From assembly GCA_023053545.1 (NCBI GenBank), contig JAKZAN010000051.1, forward strand, positions 124,001 through 188,000: a stretch of 64,000 bases of DNA, written 5' to 3'. Below the pieces are notes generated by a model. It was not told the origin of the DNA and searched no databases. It saw only the letters and a list, made by a program, of their open reading frames with translations. The first letter of the stretch is position 1, and every line of letters begins with the position of its first letter. Positions 12,501 to 24,960 of the stretch are shown here, in pieces. Source of the stretch: Lepidurus packardi (Eukaryota; Arthropoda; Branchiopoda; Notostraca; Triopsidae). A program made the position numbers and the translations under genes.

Positions 12501-13560
12501 TGAATTAATTCTTTAGGATTGATTGAATTCCTTTCTTACGTAATTAATTCCTTACGGACTGAATGAATTCCTTACGGACTGAATTAATTTCATACGGACT
12601 GAATTAATTCATTACAGACTTAATTAATTTATTCCGGACTGAATTAATTCCTTACGTACTGAACTTATTCCTTACGGACTGAATTAATTCCTTACGGACT
12701 GAATTAATTCCTTACGGACTGAATTAATTCCTTACGGACTGAATTAATAACTTACGAACTGAATTAATTCCTTACGGACTGAATTAATTCCTTACGGATT
12801 GAATTAATTCCTTACTGACTGAATTAATTCCTTACGGACTGAATTAATTCATTACGGACTTAATTAAATCCTTACAGACTGAGTTAATTCCTTATGGACT
12901 TAATTAATTCCGTAAGGAATGAATTAATTAATTACGGACTGAAATAATTCCTTACGGACTGAATTAATTCCTTACGGACTGAATTAATTCCTTAATTATT
13001 TCCTTACGGACTGAATTAATTTCATACGGACTGAATTAATTCATTACGGACTTAATTAATCGATTTCGGACTGAATTAATTCATTACGGACTTAATTAAA
13101 TCCTTAAAGACTGAATTAATTCCTTATGGACTGAATTAATTCCGTAAGGAATGAATTAATTAATTACGGACTGAAATAATACCTTACGGACTGAATTAAT
13201 ACCTTACGGACTGAATTAATTCCTTACGGACTGAATTAATTCCTTACGGACTATTACGGTCTGAATTAATTCCGTACCGATTTTATTAATTCCTTACGGA
13301 CTGAATTAATTCATTATGGACTTAATTAATTCCGTAAGGAATTAATGAATTAATTACGGACTGAAATAATTCCTTACGGACTGAATTAATTCCTTACGGA
13401 CTGAATTAATTCCTTACGGATTGAATTAATTCCTTACGGACTGAATTAATTCCTTACGGACTGAATTAATTCCTTACGGACTGAATTAATTCCTTACGGA
13501 CTGAATTATTTCCTTACGGACTGAATTAATTCTTTAGGATTGATTGAATTCCTTTCTTAC
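9580..13560 (+). repeat. Local higher-order repeat within block 1
   Basis: Rare variants recur as a set: CCGCAAGG at 9917, 10870 and 11611 and, close behind each, TATTACGGTCTG at 10027, 10980 and 11721, followed by CCGTACCGATTTTATT and the TTTAGGATTGATTGAATTCC variant. Spacings are 953 and then 741 bp for both markers, so this is a set of near-identical copies, the later one shorter by about 0.2 kb. A related copy without CCGCAAGG follows near 13.2 kb. Unequal exchange between misaligned monomers is the usual explanation. The edges of the block are approximate. Confidence 0.75.
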
Positions 13561-16500
13561 TGAATAAATTCCTTACGGACTGAATTAATTCCTTAATTAA
13601 TTCCTTACGGACTGAATTAAATTCATACGGACTGAATTAATTAATTACGGAATTAATTAATCCATTACGGACTTAATTAATTCCTTACGTACTGAACTTA
13701 TTCCTTACGGACTGAATTAATTCCTTACGGACTGAATTAATTCCTTACGGACTGAATTAATTCCTTACGGACTGAATTAATTCCTTACGGACTTAATTAA
13801 TTCCTTACGGACTGAATTAGTTCCTTACGGACTGAATTAATTCTTTAGAATTGATTGAATTCCTTTCTTACTGAATTAATTCCTTACGGACTGAATTAAT
13901 TTTATACGGACTGAATTAATTCATTACGGACTTAATTAATTTATTACGGACTGAATTAATTCCTTACGTACTGAACTTATTCCTTACGGACTGAATTAAT
14001 TCCTTACGGACTGAATTAATTCCTTACGGACTGAATTAATTCCTTACGGACTGAATTAATACCTTACGAACTGAATTAATTCCTTACGGACTGAATTAAT
14101 TAATTACGGACTGAAATAATTCCTTACGGACTGAATTAATTCCTTACGGACTGAATTAATTCCTTAATTATTTCCTTACGGACTGAATTAATTTCATACG
14201 GACTGAATTAATTCATTACGGACTTAATTAATCGATTTCGGACTGAATTAATTCATTACGGACTTAATTAAATCCTTAAAGACTGAATTAATTCCTTATG
14301 GACTGAATTAGTTCCGTAAGGAATGAATGAATTAATTACGGACTGAAATAATTCCTTACGGACTGAATTAATTCCTTACGGACTTAATTAATTCCTTACG
14401 GACTGAATTAATTCCTTACGGACTGAATTAATTCCTTACGGACTGAATTAGTTCCTTACGGACTGAATTAATTCTTTAGAATTGATTGAATTCCTTTCTT
14501 ACTGAATTAATTCCTTACGGACTGAATTAATTTTATACGGACTGAATTAATTCATTACGGACTTAATTAATTTATTACGGACTGAATTAATTCCTTACGT
14601 ACTGAACTTATTCCTTACGGACTGAATTAATTCCTTACGGACTGAATTAATTCCTTACGGACTGAATTAATTCCTTACGGACTGAATTAATACCTTACGA
14701 ACTGAATTAATTCCTTACGGACTGAATTAATTCCTTACGGATTGAATTAATTCCTTCGGACTGAATTAATTCCTTACGGACTGAATTAATTCATTACGGA
14801 CTTAATTAATCGATTTCGGACTGAATTAATTCATTACGGACGTAATTAAATCCTTACAGACTGAATTAATTCCTTATGGACTTAATTAATTCAGTAAGGA
14901 ATGAATTAATTAATTACGGACTGAAATAATTCCTTACGGACTGAATTAATTCCTTACGGACTTAATTAATTCCTTACGGACTGAATTAGTTCCTTACGGA
15001 CTGAATTAATTCTTTAGGATTGATTGAATTCCTTTCTTACGGAATTAATTCCTTACGCACTGAATGAATTCCTTACGGACTGAATTAATTTCATACGGAC
15101 TGAATTAATTCATTACGGACTTAATTAATTTATTACGGACTGAATTAATTCCTTACGTACTGAACTTATTCCTTACGGACTGAATTAATTCCTTACGGAC
15201 TGAATTAATTCCTTACGGACTGAATTAATTCCTTACAGACTGAATTAATACCTTACGGACTGAATTAAATCCTTACGGACTGAATTAATTCCTTACGGAC
15301 TGAATTATTTCCTTACGGACTGAATTAATTCTTTAGGATTGATTGAATTCCTTTCTTACTGAATAAATTCCTTACGGACTGAATTATTTCCTTAATTAAT
15401 TCCTTACGGACTGAATTAATTTCATACGGACTGAATTAATTCATTACGGACTTAATTAATTTATTACGGACTGAATTAATTCCTTACGTACTGAACTTAT
15501 TCCTTACGGACTGAATTAATTCCTTACGGACTGAATTAATTCCTTACGGACTGAATTAATTCCTTACAGACTGAATTAATACCTTACGGACTGAATTAAA
15601 TCCTTACGGACTGAATTAATTCCTTACGGACTGAATTAATTCCTTACGGACTGAAGTAATTCCTTACTGACTGAATTAATTCCTTACGGACTGAATTAAT
15701 TCCTTACGGACTGAATTAATTCCTTACGGACTGAATTAGTTCCGTAAGGAATGAATGAATTAATTACGGACTGAAATAATTCCTTACGGACTGAATTAAT
15801 TCCTTACGGACTTAATTAATTCCTTACGGACTGAATTAATTCCTTACGGACTGAATTAATTCCTTACGGACTGAATTAGTTCCTTACGGACTGAATTAAT
15901 TCTTTAGAATTGATTGAATTCCTTTCTTACTGAATTAATTCCTTACGGACTGAATTAATTTTATACGGACTGAATTAATTCATTACGGACTTAATTAATT
16001 TATTACGGACTGAATTAATTCCTTACGTACTGAACTTATTCCTTACGGACTGAATTAATTCCTTACGGACTGAATTAATTCCTTACGGACTGAATTAATT
16101 CCTTACGGACTGAATTAATACCTTACGAACTGAATTAATTCCTTACGGACTGAATTAATTCCTTACGGATTGAATTAATTCCTTCGGACTGAATTAATTC
16201 CTTACGGACTGAATTAATTCATTACGGACTTAATTAATCGATTTCGGACTGAATTAATTCATTACGGACGTAATTAAATCCTTACAGACTGAATTAATTC
16301 CTTATGGACTTAATTAATTCAGTAAGGAATGAATTAATTAATTACGGACTGAAATAATTCCTTACGGACTGAATTAATTCCTTACGGACAGAATTTATTC
16401 CTTACGGACTGAATTAATTCCTTACGGACTGAATTAATTCCTTACGGACTGAATTTATTCATTACGGACTTAATTAATCGATTTCGGACTGAATTAATTC

Positions 16501-17726
16501 CTTACGGACTGAATTAATTCCATACGGATTGAATTAATTCCTTCGGACTGAATTAATTCCTTACGGACTGAATTAATTCATTACGGACTTAATTAATCGA
16601 TTTCGGACTGAATTAATTCTTTACGGACTTAATTAAATCCTTACAGACTGAATTAATTCCTTATGGACTTAATTAATTCCGTAAGGAATGAATTAATTAA
16701 TTACGGACTGAAATAATTCCTTACGGACTGAATTAATTCCTTACGGACTGAATGAATTCCTTACGGACTGAATGAATTCCTTACGGACTGAATTAATTTC
16801 ATACGGACTGAATTAATTCATTACGGACTTAATTAATTTATTACGGACTGAATTATTTCCTTACGTACTGAACTTATTCCTTACGACTGAATTAATTCCA
16901 TACGGACTGAATTAATTCCTTACGGACTGAATTAATACCTTACGGACTGAATTAATACCTTACGGACTGAATTAATTCCTTACGGACTGAATTAATTCCT
17001 TACGGACTGAATTAATTCCTTAATTAATTCCTTACGGACTGAATTAATTCATTAATTAATTCCTTACGGACTGAATTAATTTCATACGGACTGAATTAAT
17101 TCATTTCGGACTTAATTAGTCGATTACGGACTGAATTAATACCTTACGGACTGAATTAAATCCTTACGGACTGAATTAATTCCTTACGGACTGAATTAGT
17201 TCCTTACGGACTGAATTAATTCCTTTCGGACTTAATTAGTTCCTTACGGACTGAATTAATTCCTTACGGACTGAATTAATTCCTTACGGACTGAATTAAT
17301 TCCTTACCGACTAAATTAATTCCTTAATTAATTCCTTACGGACTGAATTAATTTCATACGGACTGAATTAATTCATTTCGGACTTAATTAGTCGATTACG
17401 GACTGAATTAATTCATTTCGGACTTAATTAATTCCTTACGGACTGAATTAGTTCCTTACGGACTGAATTAATTCCTTACGGACTGAATTAATTCCTTACG
17501 GACTGAATTAATTCCTTACCGACTAAATTAATTCCTTAATTAATTCCTTACGGACTGAATTAATTTCATACGGACTGAATTAATTCATTTCGGACTTAAT
17601 TAGTCGATTACGGACTGAATTAATTCCTTACGTAATGAACTTATTCCTTACGGACTGAATTAATTCCTTACGGACTGAATTAATTCCTTACGGACTGAAT
17701 TAATTCCTTACGGACTGAATTAGTTC

Positions 17727-17731
17727 CTTAC
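17727..17731. repeat. Target-site duplication, left side of Gypsy element (CTTAC)
   Basis: The five bases CTTAC directly precede the TG start of the 5' LTR and recur directly after the CA end of the 3' LTR at 21981-21985. Five base pairs is a usual duplication length for Ty3/Gypsy integrases. The intact target, GTTCCTTACGTACTT, is visible in a paralogous repeat at 24177-24191. Confidence 0.9.
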
Positions 17732-17952
17732 TGTTATGTTTCCATTATAAGTTGTACCCTGTAACAGATGGCTCTGTTAGACAGTATGGAGCCGGTGCAC
17801 CCTGTCAATACACACAGTCAGCATTGAACCTTCAACCTACGTACTATCAGTTTACTGCTTGCCTCACTTTCTCTCATATTGACTTCCCTGCACTCTACTT
17901 GGCTTACCCCTTTACTTTGCGACTACTATACTGCTGACTCTGCTTCATAACA
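17732..17952 (+). repeat. 5' LTR of the Gypsy element (221 bp)
   Basis: It starts TGTTATGTTTCC and ends CTTCATAACA, and the same sequence stands at 21760-21980. The 5' LTR of such elements holds the promoter and the RNA start. An open frame of about 60 codons inside it is also present in the other LTR and is not a gene. Confidence 0.95.
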
Positions 17953-17959
17953 AGTATTT

Positions 17960-17977
17960 TGGCGACGAGGATGGGAT
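17960..17977 (+). other. Primer-binding-site-like sequence of the Gypsy element
   Basis: It begins TGGCGACGAGG seven bases after the 5' LTR. The leading TGG fits pairing to the CCA end of a tRNA. I do not assign the tRNA. Confidence 0.6.
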
Positions 17978-18177
17978 TTTTCTTGACAGTGTCGGTTGTC
18001 ATCTGGGGACTTTTGCATGTGGATTTGCTTTGACGAGGCTGATCGAACTACGCAGTCACCTGAGTTCCTTGCCCTACCTTGCCGGAGGCAACTTCAACTG
18101 CGCCGTTCACCGTGCCAGTTCATCTCGGGTGAGCTCGTTCTTTTTGTTTTGTTCCATTCCCTTTTCGTTTTCGCGAC

Positions 18178-21100
18178 TTGCCGTTACCTGTTGACGTCAT
18201 GGCTACATCCGTCGCAGCTGCAAAAACCAACCCAGCTTCGTCTGCGGTTTCTGCTGGTCGGGTTTTGGGAAGTATCGAGCCTTATGTACAAGATAGCAAC
18301 TGGCGTATATACTTAAGCAGACTCTGCCAGTTTTATATCGCCAACGGCATTGTTGACCCTGAGCAAAAGAGGGCTTGTTTTTTTCCATTGGTTGGCGACT
18401 TCGCTTGTCAAACGCTTTGGAAGTTATGTTCACCTGCTGAGCCAACCTCGAAATCTTTCGAAGAGATTTGCGATATCTTAAATTCACATTTCGTCGAATC
18501 GACAATAGAAATAGCAGAACGTTTCAATTTTTATAAGAGAACTCAGAAGCAAGGGGAATCGCTCAAGGATTTTCTTGCCGAGCTACGCATGTTGTCTCGC
18601 GACTGCAATTTTGGCAGTTTCCTGGAGTCCGCGTTGCGAGATGCTTTCGTTGTAGGCCTTCATGACGTAAATGTCCAAGGCAAGCTTCTCTCAGAATCGG
18701 ATTTAACGTTGAACAGGGCATTTCAATTGGCTGCGTCTCTTGAAAACGCTAAGTCGAAAGCCCAGCAAATGTCTTTAGCGGGCGCAGTTAACGCTCTACA
18801 GAAGAGTAGGCCTGGATCCCCGGGATCTTGTTTCCGGTGTGGCAACAGTGCTCATAAAGCTAACAGCAAGAACTGTCCTGCCTTAAACCAAGTCTGCAAA
18901 GCCTGCCATAAGAAGGGACATTTTGCGGCGGTCTGTCGCAGTCGGTCAACGTTGCCATCAGAATCAAGGATTAGTTTCCCTGGTAATCAGAAGAGTCAAA
19001 ACGATAACAGGGCTAAATCTCATTATCTTCAAGAAGAATCGGACAATGAAGATTATAGCGAAAGGCTTGAGTCTCTCCGCTCTGTTTTTTTATCCAAAAT
19101 GGGCCACTCAGAACCTAATGGTCATTTTCGTATCTGCGGAGATTACAAAATGTCCGTAAACCCCGAACTCTTAATCGACCAGTATCCTCTACCAAAACCA
19201 GCGGATCTTTTCGCTACTTTAGAAGGCGGAGCCTTCTTTAGTAAGTTGGATCTTTCGCAAGCTTATTTACAGCTTTCCCTTGCCACTGAATCCCAACCGT
19301 TGACAACAATCAACACCCAGTGGGGTTTATATCAATACTGCAGATTACCATTCGGAATTGCTTCTGCTCCAGCGAAGTTCCAAAAATTCATGGATGAATT
19401 ACTTCGTGACCTGCCCTTTGTTAAATGCTACCTGGATGACATACTTGTATCCGGGACTACGAAGGAAGAACACAAAAAACGGGCAGAGGAAGTTCTTAAA
19501 CGGCTGCAAGAGGCCAATGTTAGATTAGATTTGTCCAAATGCTTTTTCGGACGGACTGAAGTACCATATCTGGGGATCATTGTTTCTGCAGACGGATTGA
19601 AAACAGACCCGTCGAAAGTACGTGCCGTTTCAGAAGCGCCCAAGCCCAAGAATGCAAAAGACATCAAATCCTTCCTGGGCTTGGTTCAGTATTATGGGAA
19701 GTTTATAAAAAACTTAGCCACACTGGCGGAACCATTGACCGCACTGACCCGACAAGGTTGTAGTTTTCATTGGGGACATCCTCAAGAAGAAGCTTGGAAA
19801 AGACTGAAGCAAAATCTCAGCTCCCAGCAGGTTCTGTGTCACTATGACCCGACTTTGCCGATTCGCTTAGAGTGTGACGCGTCGTCCGTAGGAGTCGCTG
19901 CTGTCTTGTCACATCGGTTCCCAAATGGAGACGAGCGTCCTGTTGCGTATGCCTCCAAAACACTGTCGAAAGCTGAGAGAAACTACTCCCAAATCGAGCG
20001 CGAAGCTCTTGCCATCATTTTTGGGGTTTCGCGATTCCACGACTATTTGTTCGGGAGGAGTTTTACACTGGTCACGGACCATAAACCGTTGCTCTCGATC
20101 TTGGGTCCCAAATCTGGAGTTTCCGCAATTGCTGCAGCACGTATGCAACGTTGGGCTTTAAAACTGACGGCCTACACGTACGAAATGGAATTTCGTCGGT
20201 CGGAAGAGAACGCAAATGCGGATACCCTCTCAAGATCACCATTACCCTACACCTCCGTGGATTATGCGGCCATGGCTGCCAGTTGTTGTAACCTAGGAAT
20301 TTTGGAGGGCTTACCCCTTACGTTCGAAAAATTATTGCGAGAACAAAAGCAGGATCCACTACTCGGCCAAGTTCAAGGTTTCGTTAAGAGTGGTTGGAAG
20401 ACCGGTAAGATTCCTGTTGAATTAAAACCGTTTCACATGCGGCGTTTTGAGTTGTCGCTGGAAAACGACGCCATCCTCTGGGGACGTCGTGTCGTAGTTC
20501 CTTCAACGTTACGTAACGATGTCCTTACCTTATTGCACGAAGGACATACTGGTATTGCACGCACCAAATCCATGGCACGGAGTAAATTTTGGTGGCCTGC
20601 AATGGATCAAGAGATAACTAGGTTGGTTGGAAAATGTCCTCAATGCAAGGTAGCAGTGCGATCCCCAAGCCAACTCAAAAATGCTGCTTGGCCAACTCCC
20701 AAAGGACCATGGCAACGTTTACACGCAGACTTTGCGGGCCCTATAGAGGGAAAAATGATATTTTTGCTCATGGACGCTTACACCAAATGGCCAGAAGCCT
20801 TTCTGGTCCACACTACTACAACGGAAGCGACGATTGAAATCTTGCGCTCCATTTTTGCGCGTTTTGGGCTGCCTTCCGAGCTCGTGACCGATAACGGGCC
20901 TCAGTTTACGTCAGAGGAAATGGCGGTTTTTGTCAAGCAGAATGGGATTAGCCATTTGATGGGGGCGCCTTACCATCCCCAGACGAATGGGCTAGCCGAA
21001 CGTTTCGTCCAATCCCTAAAAACCAGCCTACGCAAAGCTAGCCAAGATTCCTTGTCACTACAAGCGAAACTGTCAAGATTTCTCTTCGGTTATCGCACAA

Positions 21101-21690
21101 CACAGCACGCTTCCACGGGGAAATGTCCAGCAGAAGTTTTGTTGGGCTATTCCCCCAGAACCAAGCTGGACCTACTTCTGCCAAGCAAACCCACTGCTTT
21201 CGACGTTCCGTCTCCTACGTCTAGCGCCGAATATTCCCAAGGAGACCCGGTCATGGTTCGGGATTTCCGCAAAGGTTACCCCAAGTGGCAACAGGCCATG
21301 ATTGCCCGGCGTCTCGGAAAGTACCTTTACGAAGTCCGAGTAGGAGACTCGCTTGTGAAGCGCCATTGGGACCAGATAAGAAGAAGCGACGAAGGAAACG
21401 AGCTGGACGAAGCGGTCGTCGAAGTGTTCCGTCCACCATTTCCCCAAGCCGTCCAGCCTTCAGCTCCGCATACTAATAAGCCTTTGTTTGAACAGGTTGC
21501 TCCTCAAGCAGACCAGGTGGCGGCCCCTGAGAAGGTGTTTGATGGTCCGCCTGCGGTTCCAGTTGAGCCTCAGTCGCAGCAGAAGTCACCAGAGGCGCCC
21601 GTTCCCCGCATCCGGTTGCCTAACAATCCGGTGGAACCCAGACGTTCGGAACGATTGAAGAACAGCTCGAAGAAGCTAGATTACACTTAA
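18178..21690 (+). CDS. Gypsy element Gag-Pol open frame (1170 codons)
   Basis: Gag and Pol lie in one frame. The first 200 or so residues are gag-like (VLGSIEPYVQDSNWRIYLSR, then helices), followed by two CCHC knuckles (CFRCGNSAHKANSKNC and CKACHKKGHFAAVC). Next come the reverse transcriptase with KLDLSQAYLQL and the catalytic YLDDI near residue 418, RNase H (ECDASSVGVAAVL near 563, then TDHKPL), and the integrase with its His-Cys zinc part (HEGHTGIARTK ... CPQC, near 786) and core (HADFAGP, VTDNGPQF, NGLAERF). The Pro/Gln-rich end closes with RRSERLK. A second ATG at 18199 is in a better context and may be the true start. I count this as a fossil or near-fossil copy with about one break; its long open frame agrees with the young LTRs. 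Confidence 0.88.
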   Translation: MPLPVDVMATSVAAAKTNPASSAVSAGRVLGSIEPYVQDSNWRIYLSRLCQFYIANGIVDPEQKRACFFPLVGDFACQTLWKLCSPAEPTSKSFEEICDILNSHFVESTIEIAERFNFYKRTQKQGESLKDFLAELRMLSRDCNFGSFLESALRDAFVVGLHDVNVQGKLLSESDLTLNRAFQLAASLENAKSKAQQMSLAGAVNALQKSRPGSPGSCFRCGNSAHKANSKNCPALNQVCKACHKKGHFAAVCRSRSTLPSESRISFPGNQKSQNDNRAKSHYLQEESDNEDYSERLESLRSVFLSKMGHSEPNGHFRICGDYKMSVNPELLIDQYPLPKPADLFATLEGGAFFSKLDLSQAYLQLSLATESQPLTTINTQWGLYQYCRLPFGIASAPAKFQKFMDELLRDLPFVKCYLDDILVSGTTKEEHKKRAEEVLKRLQEANVRLDLSKCFFGRTEVPYLGIIVSADGLKTDPSKVRAVSEAPKPKNAKDIKSFLGLVQYYGKFIKNLATLAEPLTALTRQGCSFHWGHPQEEAWKRLKQNLSSQQVLCHYDPTLPIRLECDASSVGVAAVLSHRFPNGDERPVAYASKTLSKAERNYSQIEREALAIIFGVSRFHDYLFGRSFTLVTDHKPLLSILGPKSGVSAIAAARMQRWALKLTAYTYEMEFRRSEENANADTLSRSPLPYTSVDYAAMAASCCNLGILEGLPLTFEKLLREQKQDPLLGQVQGFVKSGWKTGKIPVELKPFHMRRFELSLENDAILWGRRVVVPSTLRNDVLTLLHEGHTGIARTKSMARSKFWWPAMDQEITRLVGKCPQCKVAVRSPSQLKNAAWPTPKGPWQRLHADFAGPIEGKMIFLLMDAYTKWPEAFLVHTTTTEATIEILRSIFARFGLPSELVTDNGPQFTSEEMAVFVKQNGISHLMGAPYHPQTNGLAERFVQSLKTSLRKASQDSLSLQAKLSRFLFGYRTTQHASTGKCPAEVLLGYSPRTKLDLLLPSKPTAFDVPSPTSSAEYSQGDPVMVRDFRKGYPKWQQAMIARRLGKYLYEVRVGDSLVKRHWDQIRRSDEGNELDEAVVEVFRPPFPQAVQPSAPHTNKPLFEQVAPQADQVAAPEKVFDGPPAVPVEPQSQQKSPEAPVPRIRLPNNPVEPRRSERLKNSSKKLDYT

Positions 21691-21747
21691 ATGATGTGTT
21701 GTTTTGTAAACGGTCGTGGGTGTATCATTTGGGGGTTTTTCAGTTAC

Positions 21748-21757
21748 GGGGGAGGAA
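21748..21757 (+). other. Polypurine tract of the Gypsy element
   Basis: GGGGGAGGAA stands two bases before the 3' LTR, the usual place of the plus-strand primer in LTR retroelements. Confidence 0.75.
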
Positions 21758-21759
21758 TT

Positions 21760-21980
21760 TGTTATGTTTCCATTATAAGTTGTACCCTGTAACAGATGGC
21801 TCTGTTAGACAGTATGGAGCCGGTGCACCCTGTCAATACACACAGTCAGCATTGAACCTTCAACCTACGTACTATCAGTTTACTGCTTGCCTAACTTTCT
21901 CTCATATTGACTTCCCTGCACTCTACTTGGCTTACCCCTTTACTTTGCGACTACTATACTACTGACTCTGCTTCATAACA
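21760..21980 (+). repeat. 3' LTR of the Gypsy element (221 bp)
   Basis: Same length as the 5' LTR and differing from it at about two positions, both in the second half. The low divergence points to a recent insertion. It is followed directly by CTTAC at 21981. Confidence 0.95.
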
Positions 21981-21985
21981 CTTAC
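21981..21985. repeat. Target-site duplication, right side of Gypsy element (CTTAC)
   Basis: Copy of the CTTAC at 17727-17731. The sequence that follows (GTACTTAATTAATTCC) continues the satellite exactly as in the uninterrupted paralog after 24185. Confidence 0.9.
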
Positions 21986-24539
21986 GTACTTAATTAATTC
22001 CTTACGGACTGAATTTATTCCTTTCGGACTTAATTAATTCCTTACGTATTTAATTAATTCCTTACGGTCTGAATTAATTCCGTAGTGATTTTATTAATTC
22101 CTTGCGGACTGAATTAATTCATTACGGACTTAATTAATCCATTACGGACTGAATTATTTCCTTACGAACTGAAGTTATTCCTTACGGACTGAATTAATTC
22201 CTTGCGGACTGAATTAATTCCTTACGGACTGAATTATTTCCTTAATTAATTCCTTACGGACTGAATTAATTTCATACGGACTGAATTAATTACTTACGGA
22301 CTGAATTATTTCCTTACGTACTGAATTATTTCCTTACGGACTGAATTAATTCCTTACGGATTGAATTAATACCTTACGGACTGAATTAAATCCTTACGGA
22401 CTTAATTAATTCCTTACGGACTTAATTAATTCCTTACGGACGGAATTTACGGATTTAATTAATTCCTTACGGACTGAATTAATTCCTTACGGACTGAATT
22501 AATTCATTATGGACTTAATTAATTCCGTAAGGAATGAATGAATTAATTACGGACTGAAATAATTCCTTACGGACTGAATTAATTCCTTACGGACTGAATT
22601 AATTTATTACGGAATGAATTAATTCCGTACGGATTTTATTAATTCCTTACGTATTAAATTAATTCATTACGGACTTAATTAATAAATTACGGACTGAATT
22701 ATTTCCTTACGTACTGAATTAATTCCTTACGGACTGAATTAATTCCTTACGGACTGAATTAATTCATTACGGACTTAATTAATCGATTTCGGACTGAATT
22801 AATTCCTTACGGACTGAATTTATTCCTTACGGACTGAATTAATTCCTTACGGACTGAATTAATTCCTTACGGACTGAATTAATTCATTACGGACTTAATT
22901 AATCGATTTCGGACTGAATTAATTCCTTACGGACTGAATTAATTCCTTACGGATTGAATTAATTCCTTCGGACTGAATTAATTCCTTACGGACTGAATTA
23001 ATTCATTACGGACTTAATTAATCGATTTCGGACTGAATTAATTCATTACGGACGTAATTAAATCCTTACAGACTTAATTAATTCCTTATGGACTTAATTA
23101 ATTCAGTAAGTAATGAATTAATTAATTACGGACTGAAATAATTCCTTACGGACTGAATTAATTCCTTACGGACTGAATTTATTCCTTACGGACTGAATTA
23201 ATTCCTTACGGACTGAATTAATTCCTTACGGACTGAATTAATTCATTACGGACTTAATTAATCGATTTCGGACTGAATTAATTCTTTACGGACTTAATTA
23301 AATCCTTACAGACTGAATTAATTCCTTATGGACTTAATTAATTCCGTAAGGAATGAATTAATTAATTACGGACTGAAATAATTCCTTACGGACTGAATTA
23401 ATTCCTTACGGACTGAATTAATTCCTTACGGACTGAATGAATTCCTTACGGACTGAATTAATTTCATACGGACTGAATTAATTCATTACGGACTTAATTA
23501 ATTTATTACGGACTGAATTATTTCCTTACGTACTGAACTTATTCCTTACGGACTGAATTAATTCCATACGGACTGAATTAATTCTTTACGGACTGAATTA
23601 ATACCTTACGGACTGAATTAATACCTTACGGACTGAATTAATTCCTTACGGACTGAATTAATTCCTTACGGACTGAATTAATTCCTTAATTAATTCCTTA
23701 CGGACTGAATTAATTCATTAATTAATTCCTTACGGACTGAATTAATTTCATACGGACTGAATTAATTCATTTCGGACTTAATTAGTCGATTACGGACTGA
23801 ATTAATACCTTACGGACTGAATTAAATCCTTACGGACTGAATTAATTCCTTACGGACTGAATTAGTTCCTTACGGACTGAATTAATTCCTTTCGGACTTA
23901 ATTAGTTCCTTACGGACTGAATTAATTCCTTACGGACTGAATTAATTCCTTACGGACTGAATTAATTCCTTACCGACTAAATTAATTCCTTAATTAATTC
24001 CTTACGGACTGAATTAATTTCATACGGACTGAATTAATTCATTTCGGACTTAATTAGTCGATTACGGACTGAATTAATTCCTTACGTAATGAACTTATTC
24101 CTTACGGACTGAATTAATTCCTTACGGACTGAATTAATTCCTTACGGACTGAATTAATTCCTTACGGAATGAATTAGTTCCTTACGTACTTAATTAATTC
24201 CTTACGGACTGAATTTATTCCTTTCGGACTTAATTAATTCCTTACGTACTTAATTAATTCCTTACGGTCTGAATTAATTCCGTAGTGATTTTATTAATTC
24301 CTTGCGGACTGAATTAATTCATTACGGACGTAATTAAATCCTTACAGGCTGAATTAATTCCTTATGGACTTAATTAATTCCGTAAGGAATGAATTAATTA
24401 ATTACGGACTGAAATAATTCCTTACGGACTGAATTAATTCCTTACGGACTGAATTAATTCCTTACGGACTGAATTAATTCCTTACGGACTGAATTAATTC
24501 CTTACGGACTGAATTAATTCATTACGGACTTAATTAATC

Positions 24540-24960
24540 GATTTCGGACTGAATGAATTCATTACGGACGTAATTAAATCCTTACAGGCTGAATTAATTC
24601 CTTATGGACTTAATTAATTCCGTAAGGAATGAATTAATTAATTACGGACTGAAATAATTCCTTACGGACTGAATTAATTCCTTACGGACTGAATTAGTTC
24701 CTTCATTAATTCCTTACGGACTGAATTAATTTCATACGGACTGAATTAATTCATTACGGACTTAATTAATCGATTTCGGATTGAATTAATTCATTACGGA
24801 CTTAATTAAATCCTTACAGACTGAATTAATTCCTACTGAATTCTTACTGAATTCTTACTGAATTAATTCCTTACGGACTGAATTAATTTCGTACGGACTG
24901 AATTAATTCATTACGGACTTAATTAATTTATTACGGACTGAATTAATTCCTTACGTACTG
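24540..24960 (+). repeat. Duplicated satellite segment, copy 1 (partner 29400-29820)
   Basis: It contains two rare marks, CTTCATTAATTCC at 24701 and CCTACTGAATTCTTACTG at 24832. Both recur in the same order 4863 bp downstream (29564 and 29695). The shared stretch is at least about 400 bp. Edges are approximate because the surrounding monomers are common types. Confidence 0.85.

Larger units (their letters stand above)
4458..17731 (+). repeat. 20-bp satellite array, block 1 (13.3 kb, forward)
   Basis: An unbroken tandem array of TTCCTTACGGACTGAATTAA. The 60-base text lines hold exactly three monomers each and stay in phase over long runs. Each monomer carries the palindrome GAATTAATTC and one CpG (TACGGA). 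Recurrent variants form higher-order repeats. The commonest cassette joins CCTTACAGAC, CCTTATGGAC, CCGTAAGGAATG and GACTGAAATAA, and recurs about every 200-270 bp between roughly 5.4 and 9.7 kb. A truncated 12-bp monomer (TTCCTTAATTAA) recurs and shifts the phase. Every monomer contains a TAA, and a period of 20 brings it into every frame within three monomers, so the array cannot code. Confidence 0.98.
17732..21980 (+). mobile_element. Ty3/Gypsy LTR retrotransposon, Mag-like, inserted in the satellite
   Basis: A 4.25-kb element with matching 221-bp LTRs that begin TGTTATG and end CATAACA, a primer-binding-site-like stretch after the 5' LTR, a purine-rich tract before the 3' LTR and a 5-bp target duplication. 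One long frame carries gag-type zinc knuckles, reverse transcriptase, RNase H and integrase in the Ty3/Gypsy order. The two-knuckle gag and the C-terminal end (PRRSERLK) resemble the Mag lineage; this is a judgement from motif style, not a tree. No envelope-like frame is seen. The LTRs differ at about 2 of 221 positions, so the insertion is recent. I judge the copy not whole, with about one break. Confidence 0.93.

Noticed and set aside
4458-17731. CRISPR-like regular array
   Set aside because: Repeats are contiguous with no unique spacers, and the context is eukaryotic. It is a satellite.
17752-17937. Short open frames in the Gypsy LTRs
   Set aside because: The same frame occurs in both LTRs and has no gene-like features; it follows from LTR identity.
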